Shown here: positions 35,523-44,843 of the stretch, in pieces
How the letters are laid out: each line of letters starts with the position of its first letter
How positions within the stretch are numbered: position 1 is the stretch's first letter
Assembly (NCBI GenBank): GCA_035629175.1
Contig: DASPIL010000103.1
Span: forward strand, 62,001 to 126,000
Source of the DNA: Verrucomicrobiia bacterium
GTDB taxonomy: Bacteria > Verrucomicrobiota > Verrucomicrobiia > Limisphaerales > DASXHY01
Direction: 5' to 3'
Length of the DNA stretch: 64,000 nucleotides
Position numbers and translations under genes: made by a program
Notes under the pieces: model-generated
Seen by the model: the letters and a program-made list of their open reading frames with translations, nothing else
Databases searched by the model: none
What the model was told of the DNA's origin: nothing

Positions 35523-36665
35523 ATGTTCCAGATGAATGCACGAACGATTGAAGGCGGTGAAGCAAAGGCGCTCGGCCAAAAGGAAAAGTGGGATCTGCTC
35601 TCGCCGCACCTGAAGCAGCATGGCCGGGAGGCCCTGGCCTACGCCACTCTGCAGTCGGGCCTGGAATACTTTATCGACGAATGCGGGTACATTGCGTTCA
35701 CGACTGTCAAGCACCCGGTGTTCGCGCGGAAACCGCGGAAGATCTGCTTTTCAGATCCGGTTTGCGCGTTGGAGGATTATCCACGAATCATCAGGCGCTT
35801 CCTTCAAGCTCATCCGCGCGCGGCGTTCGGTTGTGTTTCCGAGGCGTGCGCGGTTGTGTTGAATGATCTCAAATTCAAGGTCAACTGCATTGGCTACGAA
35901 TCCGAACTGCCGATACAGACCTACAACACGAAAGGCGACTGGAAGGAATTTGACCTGATCAAGCGCGCACGAAACGAGGCGAAGCGGGAGAAAGTCACGG
36001 TCCGTGAAGTCAGGATCGAAGATGTTGATCGCGAGCAATTGCTGGCCGTTTCGCATCGCTGGATCGGAACCAAGAAGGTAAACGATCGGGAGATCTGGAT
36101 TTATGCGCGGCGTCCCATATTCGAGTTTGAGGAAGGCGTCAGGAAGTTCGTGGCGTTTGACCAGGAAGGCCGGGTTGCCGGTTTTGCGTTTTACGATCCG
36201 ATGTATCGCGGCGGCGAGATTTTTGGTTATTCGGCGAACATCCTGCGTTGCGATGAAGGCCGGTTCGGGAGGCTTGGAACCGCCATGCACATGGAGGCGA
36301 TGGAGAAGTTTCGACCCGAAGGCAGGGAGGTTTTGAACCTGAACCTGTCGCCATTCGTGAAGCTGGAGCAGGGGACGTTCAATCAGGATTTCGGCGCGCG
36401 AATGTTTTTCAAGCTGAGCGTGCTTTACGGAAACGACATTTATAATTTCAACGGGCTCTCCTTTCACAAATCGAAATATCGCGGCGCCGAAAAGCCGCTT
36501 TACTTCGCTTCCAACAACATCTGGCCAGCCAACGACATTTACCTGGCCTTCCTTTCCGCCGACATCACCCGCAGTTACTTTGATACGCTCGGGCGGCTGA
36601 TCAAGGGAATGATCAACGCGAGATCGCGCAACAACGCGCCGCGTTCCAGAAGAACTCCAAAATAA
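35523..36665 (+). CDS. DUF2156 (phosphatidylglycerol lysyltransferase C-terminal-like) protein
   Basis: A 380-residue protein resembling the cytosolic domain of MprF-type lysylphosphatidylglycerol synthases, a double GNAT fold. ECGYIAFTTVKHPVF, KICFSDPVCALEDY and KYRGAEKPLYFASNN fit the DUF2156 pattern. It lacks the flippase part and any membrane segment. Stand-alone members are poorly understood and may transfer aminoacyl or acyl groups. The gap to the hydrolase is five bases, indicating an operon. The second Met (35532) is an alternative start. Confidence 0.7.
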   Translation: MFQMNARTIEGGEAKALGQKEKWDLLSPHLKQHGREALAYATLQSGLEYFIDECGYIAFTTVKHPVFARKPRKICFSDPVCALEDYPRIIRRFLQAHPRAAFGCVSEACAVVLNDLKFKVNCIGYESELPIQTYNTKGDWKEFDLIKRARNEAKREKVTVREVRIEDVDREQLLAVSHRWIGTKKVNDREIWIYARRPIFEFEEGVRKFVAFDQEGRVAGFAFYDPMYRGGEIFGYSANILRCDEGRFGRLGTAMHMEAMEKFRPEGREVLNLNLSPFVKLEQGTFNQDFGARMFFKLSVLYGNDIYNFNGLSFHKSKYRGAEKPLYFASNNIWPANDIYLAFLSADITRSYFDTLGRLIKGMINARSRNNAPRSRRTPK

Positions 36666-36754
36666 TTATGAACAGAATGAATCCAGGACGGCAAAGCCAG
36701 GAAGATCGGCGTTCGTGCAGCATCGACGTCACACGCGCTGCTGCCTGCGCCACC

Positions 36755-38200
36755 ATGAAGCGCATTGAAACACGCGTTCCTGTATGGGGCGCACTCGCTG
36801 CTGCCGCATTGTTGTCGGCGCCGCTGCTGCCCGCTGCGGAACCATCGAACAGCGGCGGATTTCGGAAATTTCTCGAGCAGGATTATCTTTTGGGTGACTG
36901 GGGCGGACTGCGGACAGACCTGTCGAACCGGGGCATCGATTTCGAATTCTTTTATGCGGGTGCCGTTCCGAACAATCTCGATGGCGGGCTGAAGCGGGGA
37001 GGTGTCTACCAGGGCGCGCTTCTGATGACACTGGACCTGCATTCGGAGAAGCTGCTTGGCTACGAAGGCGGGACGTTTCACGCAGGCTCGCTCTGGCTGC
37101 ACGGCGAAAAGCCTTTTTCAGAGAAATACATTGGCGACCTGAACAAGGTGAACCTGATCGATTTTGAAAACAGTTTCCGTTTGTGGGAGTTGTGGTACGA
37201 ACAGCAATTCCTCGACGGCAGGCTGTCGTTGAAGTTCGGGCAGATGTCGATCGACCAGGATTTTATCGTCCCGCAATATTACAATTCCCTGGCAACGCTC
37301 ACGCTGCTGAACCAGACGTTCTTTTATCCCACGATGGCGTTCAATGTTTACGATCAGCCGTTCTTCCCCATCGGGCACCACGCCCTGGCGTCAACGCCCT
37401 ACGGGACACCGGGCGTGCGGTTGCGCGCCGATCCCTCCGAATACTTCTATGTGCAGGCCGGCGCTTATGATGGCAATCCCGACCGGGGCGACAGCGGAAC
37501 GCGCGTGGCCCTGAGCCATGACGAGGGAGCGCTGCTCTATTTTGAACTGGGCCTGAAAATCAACCAGGGCCGCGATGCCTCCGGCCCTCCGGGAAACCTG
37601 AAGCTGGGCGGCTACTACCATACTGACGACTTCGTCGACATGTATCAGGGATCGTTTGTTGCCTTTGATAATTTCGTCGCAGCCAGCGGCATTCCGCTGC
37701 CTCCGCTGTCCAGCGGGTCAGCGCGCGCGCATGAGGGCAACTACGGGCTGTATGTCCTGGCAGATCAAACCTTGTGGCGCGAAACGGACAAGGACGATCC
37801 GGCTGCGCAGGGTTTGGTCGGATTCGTTCGCGCTTCGATCGCGCCCGAGGATCGGAATCTCGCGAGCCTCGGTCTCGACGGCGGGCTTGTCTACAAGGGC
37901 CTGATTCCAACCCGTGACTGGGATACCCTCGCCCTGGCGGGTTCTTATATGGAGATTAGCGATGACGTCACCAGCGCGCAGCGGGATATCAACGCGATTC
38001 TCGCCGGTGCGGGCGCGCCGAGTGCGTTTGAGAAACTTGCGGATTACGAGGCCGTGATTGAATTGAGCTACAAGGCGCAAATGACCGCATGGTGGACCGT
38101 GCAACCGAGCGTTCAACGCGTGATCCATCCCGGAGGGCGAGTGCTGGCGAACATTCCCGATGCGTGGGTATTCATCGTGCAGACGACGTTCCGTTTTTGA
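36755..38200 (+). CDS. Carbohydrate-selective porin, OprB family
   Basis: A 481-residue outer-membrane protein with signal peptide (MKRIETRVPVWGALAAAALL) and a barrel ending in TTFRF. Family motifs include YLLGDWGGLRTDLSNRGI at the mature N-terminus and LSLKFGQMSIDQDF. OprB porins pass sugars, but relatives may move other small molecules. I start at 36755 because the ATG at 36668 would add 29 residues ahead of the signal peptide. It stands between the DUF2156 gene and the PhcB-like gene on the same strand. Confidence 0.82.
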   Translation: MKRIETRVPVWGALAAAALLSAPLLPAAEPSNSGGFRKFLEQDYLLGDWGGLRTDLSNRGIDFEFFYAGAVPNNLDGGLKRGGVYQGALLMTLDLHSEKLLGYEGGTFHAGSLWLHGEKPFSEKYIGDLNKVNLIDFENSFRLWELWYEQQFLDGRLSLKFGQMSIDQDFIVPQYYNSLATLTLLNQTFFYPTMAFNVYDQPFFPIGHHALASTPYGTPGVRLRADPSEYFYVQAGAYDGNPDRGDSGTRVALSHDEGALLYFELGLKINQGRDASGPPGNLKLGGYYHTDDFVDMYQGSFVAFDNFVAASGIPLPPLSSGSARAHEGNYGLYVLADQTLWRETDKDDPAAQGLVGFVRASIAPEDRNLASLGLDGGLVYKGLIPTRDWDTLALAGSYMEISDDVTSAQRDINAILAGAGAPSAFEKLADYEAVIELSYKAQMTAWWTVQPSVQRVIHPGGRVLANIPDAWVFIVQTTFRF

Positions 38201-38255
38201 GTCATTTTTGACACACGCCTGAGCATGGGCAAACCAGAGTCCTGAAAATTCCGTT

Positions 38256-39716
38256 ATGGCTGAGAATCAAAGTAATGGCGCAGTGCTGACAGATCCCGAA
38301 AAGACAGTGGTGGCCGGGCATACCACCCAAGGTTCAGGGATCAATGCGCGCTTGCTGCGGGTCACCCGGCAAACGGCCGCTCTGGAGTTCGAAAACCCGG
38401 CGACGCTCCCGCGCGTTTCCGAGGTGCTCCAGGACTTTCGCATTGTCGTCAGCGACCGCACTGTCTACTCCGGCCGGGCTGTCGTTCGAAACATCGTCAA
38501 CACCGGCGTCACTGCCGTCTCTGAAGTGGCGTTGGATGAAAAGGGCTGGGTTGATGTGACGTTCTCGCCGTCCATGCTGCAGACGGGGGAATTAAAGGCG
38601 AAATTCCAGCAGTTCGTCATGGAATGGCAAAACACGTTCCGTGTTGCGCCGGAATTCAAGGTGATGGTCGCCGATGCGGAAAGCTATCTTTCGGAACTGA
38701 GGCTCTGGCTGGAACAGGTGGAACTCGAAATTCGCTCCTCACCGTCCGCAGATCGCACGCTGCTCGAACGACAGGTGGTCGATGAGATTGCTCCCGCCGT
38801 CATCAAATCCATCGATGTTTTCGTCGATCGTTTTGAATCGCTGGTGACCGAGATGAAGCCCGAGGACCATCCTGTGCATCGAGAGTATCTTCGGCGCCAG
38901 CTTCATTCATTGCTGCTGAGTTCACCCTTTGCATACCGAGCCTACCACAAGCCTCTCGGGTATGCCGGGGATTACGAAATGGTGAGCATGATGCTGCGGG
39001 AGCCGTATGAAGGAAGCACGCTGTTTGCGAAGACACTGAATGTCTGGCTGCTGGGCCAGTCGCCCGCGCTTGCGCATCGAAATCGCGTTGTTTACCTGCA
39101 TCGAAAGTTGATTGAAGAGAAGCTTCGGCTGGAACGATCTGGCCGGCCGGCACGGGTGTTCAATCTCGGCTGCGGCCCGGCTGAGGAGGTTCAACAAATC
39201 CTCAGGAACGATCGGATGAACACGGGATGGCAATTCAATCTGCTCGATTTCAACGAGGAAACGCTTCAGTCCTTCAGCCAGGCGCTCGCCGCATTGAAGG
39301 GAAAATATCCGAATGGTTTCCCGGTCCACCTCGTCAAGAAATCCGTGCAGCAGCTCCTGAAGGAATCTGTGAAGGCTGTCACGCGGCGGCCTGAGGACCG
39401 CTACGATGTTGTCTATTGCGCAGGATTGTTCGATTACCTGCCAGACCCCACATGCAAGCGGCTGATGAATATCATGTATGACATGCTTGCTCCCGGCGGG
39501 TTGCTGATGGCAACAAACGTCACGGACGTGATGAATTCGACGCGGCCATTCCGATATTCAATGGAGTACATGCTGGACTGGTATCTGATCTATCGCGATC
39601 GCGATGCTTTCGCCCGCGTCGCGCCTGATGAAGCTCCGGCGGATTCGGTGTCGATCATCGCGGAAAGCACCGGAGTGAACGTCTTTATGGAAGTGCGCAA
39701 GCCTGAGAATGTCTGA
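38256..39716 (+). CDS. PhcB-like SAM-dependent methyltransferase with N-terminal PilZ-like domain
   Basis: A 486-residue protein. Residues about 30-105 (INARLLRVTRQTAALEF, YSGRAVVRNI) look like a PilZ domain. The middle has HREYLRRQLHSLLLSSPF and PLGYAGDYEMV (233-243), and the class I methyltransferase core begins at VFNLGCGPAEEV (about 301), with the acidic loop LLDFNEET. This pattern matches proteins annotated as 3-hydroxypalmitic acid methyl ester biosynthesis (PhcB), which make the Ralstonia quorum signal. The stop overlaps the hybrid kinase start by eight bases. TTGACA at 38208-38213 lacks a clear -10 partner. Confidence 0.78.
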   Translation: MAENQSNGAVLTDPEKTVVAGHTTQGSGINARLLRVTRQTAALEFENPATLPRVSEVLQDFRIVVSDRTVYSGRAVVRNIVNTGVTAVSEVALDEKGWVDVTFSPSMLQTGELKAKFQQFVMEWQNTFRVAPEFKVMVADAESYLSELRLWLEQVELEIRSSPSADRTLLERQVVDEIAPAVIKSIDVFVDRFESLVTEMKPEDHPVHREYLRRQLHSLLLSSPFAYRAYHKPLGYAGDYEMVSMMLREPYEGSTLFAKTLNVWLLGQSPALAHRNRVVYLHRKLIEEKLRLERSGRPARVFNLGCGPAEEVQQILRNDRMNTGWQFNLLDFNEETLQSFSQALAALKGKYPNGFPVHLVKKSVQQLLKESVKAVTRRPEDRYDVVYCAGLFDYLPDPTCKRLMNIMYDMLAPGGLLMATNVTDVMNSTRPFRYSMEYMLDWYLIYRDRDAFARVAPDEAPADSVSIIAESTGVNVFMEVRKPENV

Positions 39717-42348
39717 GCCCTCCGCCAATTCAGCCGAGATTCGCCGCGCCTTTGCCGAGTACGACCGGCAGGTGATCATTCAGAATGTGAAGGTGGGCTG
39801 CGCGCTGGGGTTCATCCTCATGCCCGCGGGGACCCTGCTGGATTTCTTCGTATATCGAACAGAGCTTCCGCAGTTTCTTGTTCTGCGGCTGGCGTGTTCG
39901 CTGTTGATCGCCGTGTTCTGGATGGTCGTTCTCTCCCCCTTCGGCCACAGGCATCCGCGAATGCTGGGCGTTCTGCTCGCGATGTTTCCTTCCGCCTTCA
40001 TCTCGTGGATGATCTATGTGAAGGATGGTTCGGAATCGCTGTACTACGCGGGCCTCAACCTGGTGCTTCTCGTCATTGGATTCGTCCTGTATTGGACGCT
40101 TTTTGAAAGTCTCATCGCGGTTTCGCTGGTGCTGCTCATGTACGTCGCGGCCTGCGTGCTCCATGGCGACATCAATCCCATCGATTTCGCCAACAACCTG
40201 TATTTCCTGGCTTTGACGGGCGTCATCGTCGTCACCGGCAGCTACGTCCACAGCCGCTGGCGTTTCCGGGAATTCGCGTTGCGTTTTGAACTGGATCGCA
40301 ACCGGCAGGCATTGGAGGAGAGCAATCGCAAGCTCGTGGAACTTGACCAGATCAAGAGCCGGTTTTTCGCGAACATCAGCCATGAACTGCGCACTCCCCT
40401 CACGCTGCTCATAGCGCCCCTCGAAACCCTGCTGCGGAAGTTCAACCGCTCCGTCGATCGCGAGACGAACGAAGTGCTCACCACGATGCATTCCAACGGC
40501 ATGCGCCTGTTGAAGCTGATCAATGACCTGCTGGATCTTGTCCGCATGGAATCCGGCCGCATGGAGGTGAGGTCCGAGCCGCTGGAAATTTCCGACTTTG
40601 TGAAAGGCCTTGCCAGCGCTGCGCGGCAGGTCGCAGACGACAAGCGACTCAAGCTGCAAACGCAGGTCGAACCCGGCCTCGGCTCAGTGCTCGCAGACCG
40701 CGACAAGCTGGAGAAGATCGTTCTGAACCTGGTGTTTAACGCACTCAAGTTCACCCCTTCAGGCGGAAGCGTTTCGATCCATGCCAAACGGCAGGACGAT
40801 CAATGGCTGCTGGTCGTGGCCGATACCGGCATGGGCATTTCCGCAAAGAACCTGCCCTTCATCTTTGATCGCTTCTGGCAGGTCGACGGGTCCTCCAAGC
40901 GCAAATACCAGGGTGTGGGGATCGGGCTCTCGCTGGTCAAGGAACTGGCGGAAGTGCAGGGAGGCTCGGTTTCCGTGGAAAGCGTTGAAGGGGAGGGCAC
41001 AACGTTCACTGTGCGTTTGCCCTATCGCGAGGCAGTTGCGCTCGCGCCGGAAGTTGCGCAGGAATCTGCCGCCGAGCCCGACACATCCACAGTTTCCTCC
41101 GAGGAATGGGTTTCGAATCTCTATCGCCGCGCCGAGTTGTTCCCTGCTCTCACTCCGTTGCAGGAAACGCGAAAACCGGTGGAGATCTTCCGCAATGGCA
41201 ATCGCCCCAAGGCCCTCGTTGCCGACGACGAGCCCGACATGCTGCGCTTCCTCAAGTCGCAGTTGGTTGACCGCTTCGAGGTGCTCGAAGCCGTTGATGG
41301 TCAGCAGGCCATTGAGAAGGCGAGCCAGTTCCTGCCAGAGATCATCCTGGTTGACATGATGATGCCGGAGAAGGACGGGCTTCAGGTCTGCCGCGAGTTG
41401 CGCGAGCGCACCACCACGCAGCACATTCCGATTGTGATGCTTACCGCGCGGGCTGATGAGGAAACGAAAATGGCGGCGTTGGAAGCAGGGGCGAGTGATT
41501 TCCTGCCAAAACCGTTTTCCACGACCGAACTGCACGTTCGCATTCACAACCTCGTCGAGTCCCATCAAAACCAGATGAAGCTCTCGAAGCAGAAGCAGGT
41601 TCTGGAGAACACGATTGACCAGTTGAAGGAAACCGAGATGCAACTTGTGCAGACGGAAAAGCTGGCGTCGCTCGGCCGCATGAGCGCTGGCATCATTCAC
41701 GAGATCAACAACCCCTTGAACTTTGCGACCACAGGCCTGTTCACGTTGCGTAACAAGGGCAAACACCTGCCGCCCGAACAGCGTGACGAATACACCGAGG
41801 TGCTGCAGGACGTCGAGGAAGGCCTGAAACGCGTCAAGACGATTGTCTCGGACCTTCGCATGTTCTCGCATCCCAACACCGAGCAGCTGGATGACGTGGA
41901 AGTCGCGCAGGTGGTCGGGTCGGCGCTTCGCTTCCTTAGCAGTGAATGCAAGGATCGCGTGGTCGTTGAGCAGAACATTCCCGCGGGCCAAACGATTTGG
42001 GCGAACAAGAACAAGCTGATCCATGTGATCACGAACCTGCTGCAGAATGCCATCGATGCGATGAAGGGAAAAACGTGGGAGAATGAGCAGCCAACGATTG
42101 TGATCTCGGGGCGCGTGGAAAACGGCCGCAGCATTCTGTGCATTCGCGACAACGGCCCTGGAATCGAACGAGAGCATCTTGACAAGATTTTCGACCCGTT
42201 CTTCACGACCAAGGACGTGGGCGAAGGCATGGGCCTCGGCCTGAGCATTTGCTATCGCATCGTGCAGGAATACGGCGGACGAATTGCGGTAAAGACGGAA
42301 CCTGGCAGGTTTTGCGAGTTTGCGCTGGAGTTTCCGGTCAAAGGTTGA
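39709..42348 (+). CDS. PhcS-like hybrid sensor with six membrane segments, kinase, receiver and second kinase
   Basis: An 879-residue inner-membrane sensor. Six membrane segments span about 28-180 with short loops, suiting a membrane-soluble ligand. Kinase core 1 has His225 in SHELRTP and an ATPase domain to about 440. A receiver follows (about 500-615, Asp549 in [11 protein letters not shown], Lys601). Kinase core 2 has His664 in [10 protein letters not shown] and a complete ATPase domain ([26 protein letters not shown]). It overlaps the PhcB-like gene and is followed after 19 bases by a receiver-kinase gene, so all three are probably one unit. Confidence 0.85.
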   Translation: MSEPSANSAEIRRAFAEYDRQVIIQNVKVGCALGFILMPAGTLLDFFVYRTELPQFLVLRLACSLLIAVFWMVVLSPFGHRHPRMLGVLLAMFPSAFISWMIYVKDGSESLYYAGLNLVLLVIGFVLYWTLFESLIAVSLVLLMYVAACVLHGDINPIDFANNLYFLALTGVIVVTGSYVHSRWRFREFALRFELDRNRQALEESNRKLVELDQIKSRFFANISHELRTPLTLLIAPLETLLRKFNRSVDRETNEVLTTMHSNGMRLLKLINDLLDLVRMESGRMEVRSEPLEISDFVKGLASAARQVADDKRLKLQTQVEPGLGSVLADRDKLEKIVLNLVFNALKFTPSGGSVSIHAKRQDDQWLLVVADTGMGISAKNLPFIFDRFWQVDGSSKRKYQGVGIGLSLVKELAEVQGGSVSVESVEGEGTTFTVRLPYREAVALAPEVAQESAAEPDTSTVSSEEWVSNLYRRAELFPALTPLQETRKPVEIFRNGNRPKALVADDEPDMLRFLKSQLVDRFEVLEAVDGQQAIEKASQFLPEIILVDMMMPEKDGLQVCRELRERTTTQHIPIVMLTARADEETKMAALEAGASDFLPKPFSTTELHVRIHNLVESHQNQMKLSKQKQVLENTIDQLKETEMQLVQTEKLASLGRMSAGIIHEINNPLNFATTGLFTLRNKGKHLPPEQRDEYTEVLQDVEEGLKRVKTIVSDLRMFSHPNTEQLDDVEVAQVVGSALRFLSSECKDRVVVEQNIPAGQTIWANKNKLIHVITNLLQNAIDAMKGKTWENEQPTIVISGRVENGRSILCIRDNGPGIEREHLDKIFDPFFTTKDVGEGMGLGLSICYRIVQEYGGRIAVKTEPGRFCEFALEFPVKG

Positions 42349-42367
42349 GATTAGAAAGAGCCACCCT

Positions 42368-43627
42368 ATGGACAGTCTGTACGATTATAAAAAGTACGCG
42401 ATCCTCTACGTCGACGACGAGGAGAAGTCGCTCAAGTACTTTGCCCGCGCGTTCGAAGAGCAGTTCCGCATCTATACGGCCACCAACGCGCAGGACGGAC
42501 TCAAGCTGGTGGAGGAACACGCGGAGGAGATCGGCGTGCTCATGACCGACCAGAGGATGCCCGGCGAAAAGGGGGTGTGGCTTCTGGAGAAGGTCCGGGT
42601 CAATCATCCGCGGATCATTCGTATTCTGGCGACGGCGTATGCGGACATGGACGCAGCCATTGCGGCGGTGAACACAGGTTCGATTTACAAGTACGTCACC
42701 AAGCCATGGGATCCCGTGCAACTGGAGCAGACGCTCAAGCGAAGCCTGGAGTTCTTCCTGGTCCAGACCGAGCGCGACCAGTTGTTGCACGAAAAGATGT
42801 CCGTGCTGCACAACATGATGATCGCCGACAGGATGGTGAGCCTTGGCCTGCTCGCAGCCGGCCTGAGTCATCACATTCGCAACTCGCTCGTCGCGGTTAA
42901 GACTTTTCTCGATCTCGCCCCTGCGAAGCTGGCGGAGGAGAAGATGGAGATCAGCGGCTTGCGCAACCCGGATTTCTGGAAGGAATATTACCAGAACGTC
43001 CAGGGCCAGATTGAAAAGATCAACAACTTGCTGAAGGACCTGTGGAGCGCTTCCGAAAAGCCGGCGTTCGAGTTCGCCGACCAGGTGAATATCCGCGAGG
43101 TCGTCGAGGCGGCCATCGCCAACCTTCAATCCAGTTTCGCGGCAAAGAACATTCGCATCATCAACAACATTCCCGCGGACCTTCCGTTGATCAAAGTCGA
43201 CAAGCCCAAGTTCCACCGTTTGTTCGACCTGTTGCTGAAGGATGAACTCGCAAGCCTTCCGCAGGGCAGCGAGATCAAAATCACGGCGCAGGAAACGAAC
43301 GGCTCAAGCAAGAAAGGGATCCAGGTTCAGCTTTCGGACGACGGTCCGGGCCTGCCAAAGGAAGCGTTGCGTCTCGTGTTCGACCCATTTGTGGTTCGCA
43401 GCGACAGCCCGATGGAGTACGGCATCCACCTGATGGCATGCTATTTCATCGTGCATCATCACGGCGGCAAGATTGAAGCGCGGAACGAAAATATCCGGGG
43501 CACGACGTTCACGATCCGCCTGCCCCTCGATCCCAATCTCCACCAACCCGCCGCCGCGGACACGGACTTCCTGCGCAAGGTCGTTCTGAACGACAGCCTT
43601 TGGGAGAAGCTTCTAAAGGCCGAATAG
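42368..43627 (+). CDS. PhcR-like response regulator with degenerate histidine-kinase output domain
   Basis: A 419-residue soluble protein. The receiver has Asp61 in VLMTDQRMPGEKG and Lys112 in YKYVTKPWDP. Instead of DNA-binding output it continues into a kinase-like domain with LSHHIRNSL (His168/169). The ATP-binding part is worn: the N-box asparagine is missing (FDLLLKDELASL) and the last glycine box reads EYGIHLMACYF in place of GxGLGL, while SDDGPGLPKEAL remains. Ralstonia PhcR has this receiver-plus-kinase plan. It likely passes signals by binding or phosphotransfer rather than transcription. Start ATG 42368 is 19 bases after the hybrid kinase. Confidence 0.82.
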   Translation: MDSLYDYKKYAILYVDDEEKSLKYFARAFEEQFRIYTATNAQDGLKLVEEHAEEIGVLMTDQRMPGEKGVWLLEKVRVNHPRIIRILATAYADMDAAIAAVNTGSIYKYVTKPWDPVQLEQTLKRSLEFFLVQTERDQLLHEKMSVLHNMMIADRMVSLGLLAAGLSHHIRNSLVAVKTFLDLAPAKLAEEKMEISGLRNPDFWKEYYQNVQGQIEKINNLLKDLWSASEKPAFEFADQVNIREVVEAAIANLQSSFAAKNIRIINNIPADLPLIKVDKPKFHRLFDLLLKDELASLPQGSEIKITAQETNGSSKKGIQVQLSDDGPGLPKEALRLVFDPFVVRSDSPMEYGIHLMACYFIVHHHGGKIEARNENIRGTTFTIRLPLDPNLHQPAAADTDFLRKVVLNDSLWEKLLKAE

Positions 43628-43631
43628 CCGG

Positions 43632-44726
43632 TCAGTGCGCAAATGCCCGCCACAATGTCGGGCTCGCGAGAGGATACGGAACCAGAACCTCCTGGGGATC
43701 GGTGCTCAATGTAAAGACAGGCCCGTCAATCCATCCAGTCGCACTTCCCTTGCTTTGGATTCGATGCTCCCGGCCCACATCCCCTGAAACCGTCATGACC
43801 AGGTTTGTTCCGCTGTTTCGAATGCGCAACTGCGGCGCTTTCGGAGCAACAACGGCCGCGCTGTCGCTCAAGTTGGGAATGCCGTCTCCGTCTGAATCGT
43901 TTGAATCATGGATCACGAGTGCCCACAAAAAGTAATCCGCCTGCTCTGTACCCAGGTTGCCGTCCAGGAATTCGATGAAGCCTGAATAGGCGGAAGGACG
44001 CGCCGGATGATGGCGCACAAAAGGTTGCTCCCAAACTTCATACGATTGATCCCAGGAATTCGTCCATGTCGAAAACTGATTGGTCAGCTGGTTTGCAGGA
44101 TTCACGGTGGACTTCACGAAGTCCAGAACCCCGCCGAACGTCCATTCCGGTGATTCCGTGCGCTCCATGGAAACAATACCCGTGACGGTGGTGGCGCCGG
44201 GCGTGTAAGTCAGCGATCCCGTGTACTCGAGGATCTGGAAAGTGTGCGTAAAGCTGCCGAAGTTGTTCAGGTTCAGCGTGCAGGTGCCGTAACTGGTGCC
44301 CGCTTCCCGATTCCAGGTGGCGGTTGCCGTCTCAACCGCGCCGCCGAAGAACTGGTAAACGCCCGATGACGTCCGCCCTGACACGGCCTGTGACACCTCG
44401 TAGAAGTCATCGAACCCGTTTCCATTGAGGTCCTGCGAGGAGGGCTTGTTGAGATTCAAGGCTCCGCCAACGGTTTCTTCGAAGATCCAATCCTCCATTT
44501 CGAACCAGGTGGAGTACGTGTAGGTGCTGCCCCAATAACGAAGCTCACCATTCACGCCCGCGTCGAGGCTGGTGAGATCCATGTAATAGAAATTATTAGG
44601 TCCACCGTTCGCGCGATGGAATTGCGGTGAAAGGCAATACATCCGGGCGGTCGCTGTGGAAGCGGCCCAGGCGTTCGGCGAATTTAGGCTGAGGACTGCG
44701 GTTAAGAGGACGAGGATTGATTTCAT
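43632..44726 (-). CDS. Secreted hypothetical protein with calcium-loop (TSP3-like) motifs
   Basis: A 364-residue protein with a signal peptide (MKSILVLLTAVLSLNSPNAWA). Two acidic loops, DLNGNGFDDFYEV and DSNDSDGDGIPNLSDS, resemble thrombospondin type 3/dockerin calcium loops. The C-terminal part (LRIRNSGTNLVMTVSGDVG and SPTLWRAFA) looks like the beta-sandwich often found at the end of secreted verrucomicrobial proteins. The rest is not recognised. It meets the PhcR-like gene tail to tail. Confidence 0.7.
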   Translation of the reverse strand: MKSILVLLTAVLSLNSPNAWAASTATARMYCLSPQFHRANGGPNNFYYMDLTSLDAGVNGELRYWGSTYTYSTWFEMEDWIFEETVGGALNLNKPSSQDLNGNGFDDFYEVSQAVSGRTSSGVYQFFGGAVETATATWNREAGTSYGTCTLNLNNFGSFTHTFQILEYTGSLTYTPGATTVTGIVSMERTESPEWTFGGVLDFVKSTVNPANQLTNQFSTWTNSWDQSYEVWEQPFVRHHPARPSAYSGFIEFLDGNLGTEQADYFLWALVIHDSNDSDGDGIPNLSDSAAVVAPKAPQLRIRNSGTNLVMTVSGDVGREHRIQSKGSATGWIDGPVFTLSTDPQEVLVPYPLASPTLWRAFAH

Positions 44727-44843
44727 AAGTGGCTCCTTAAGACGCGGAGTATGCGATCACCATTGCGCTTCGCTGTCAATCGAAACGAACAACCAACAAC
44801 TGGCAACTGACAACCGTGCGCACCACATCTATATTGTCGCCCA

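Noticed and set aside
40759-42177. 472-codon minus-strand open frame opposite the hybrid kinase
   Set aside because: Shadow frame produced by the codon bias of the kinase gene.
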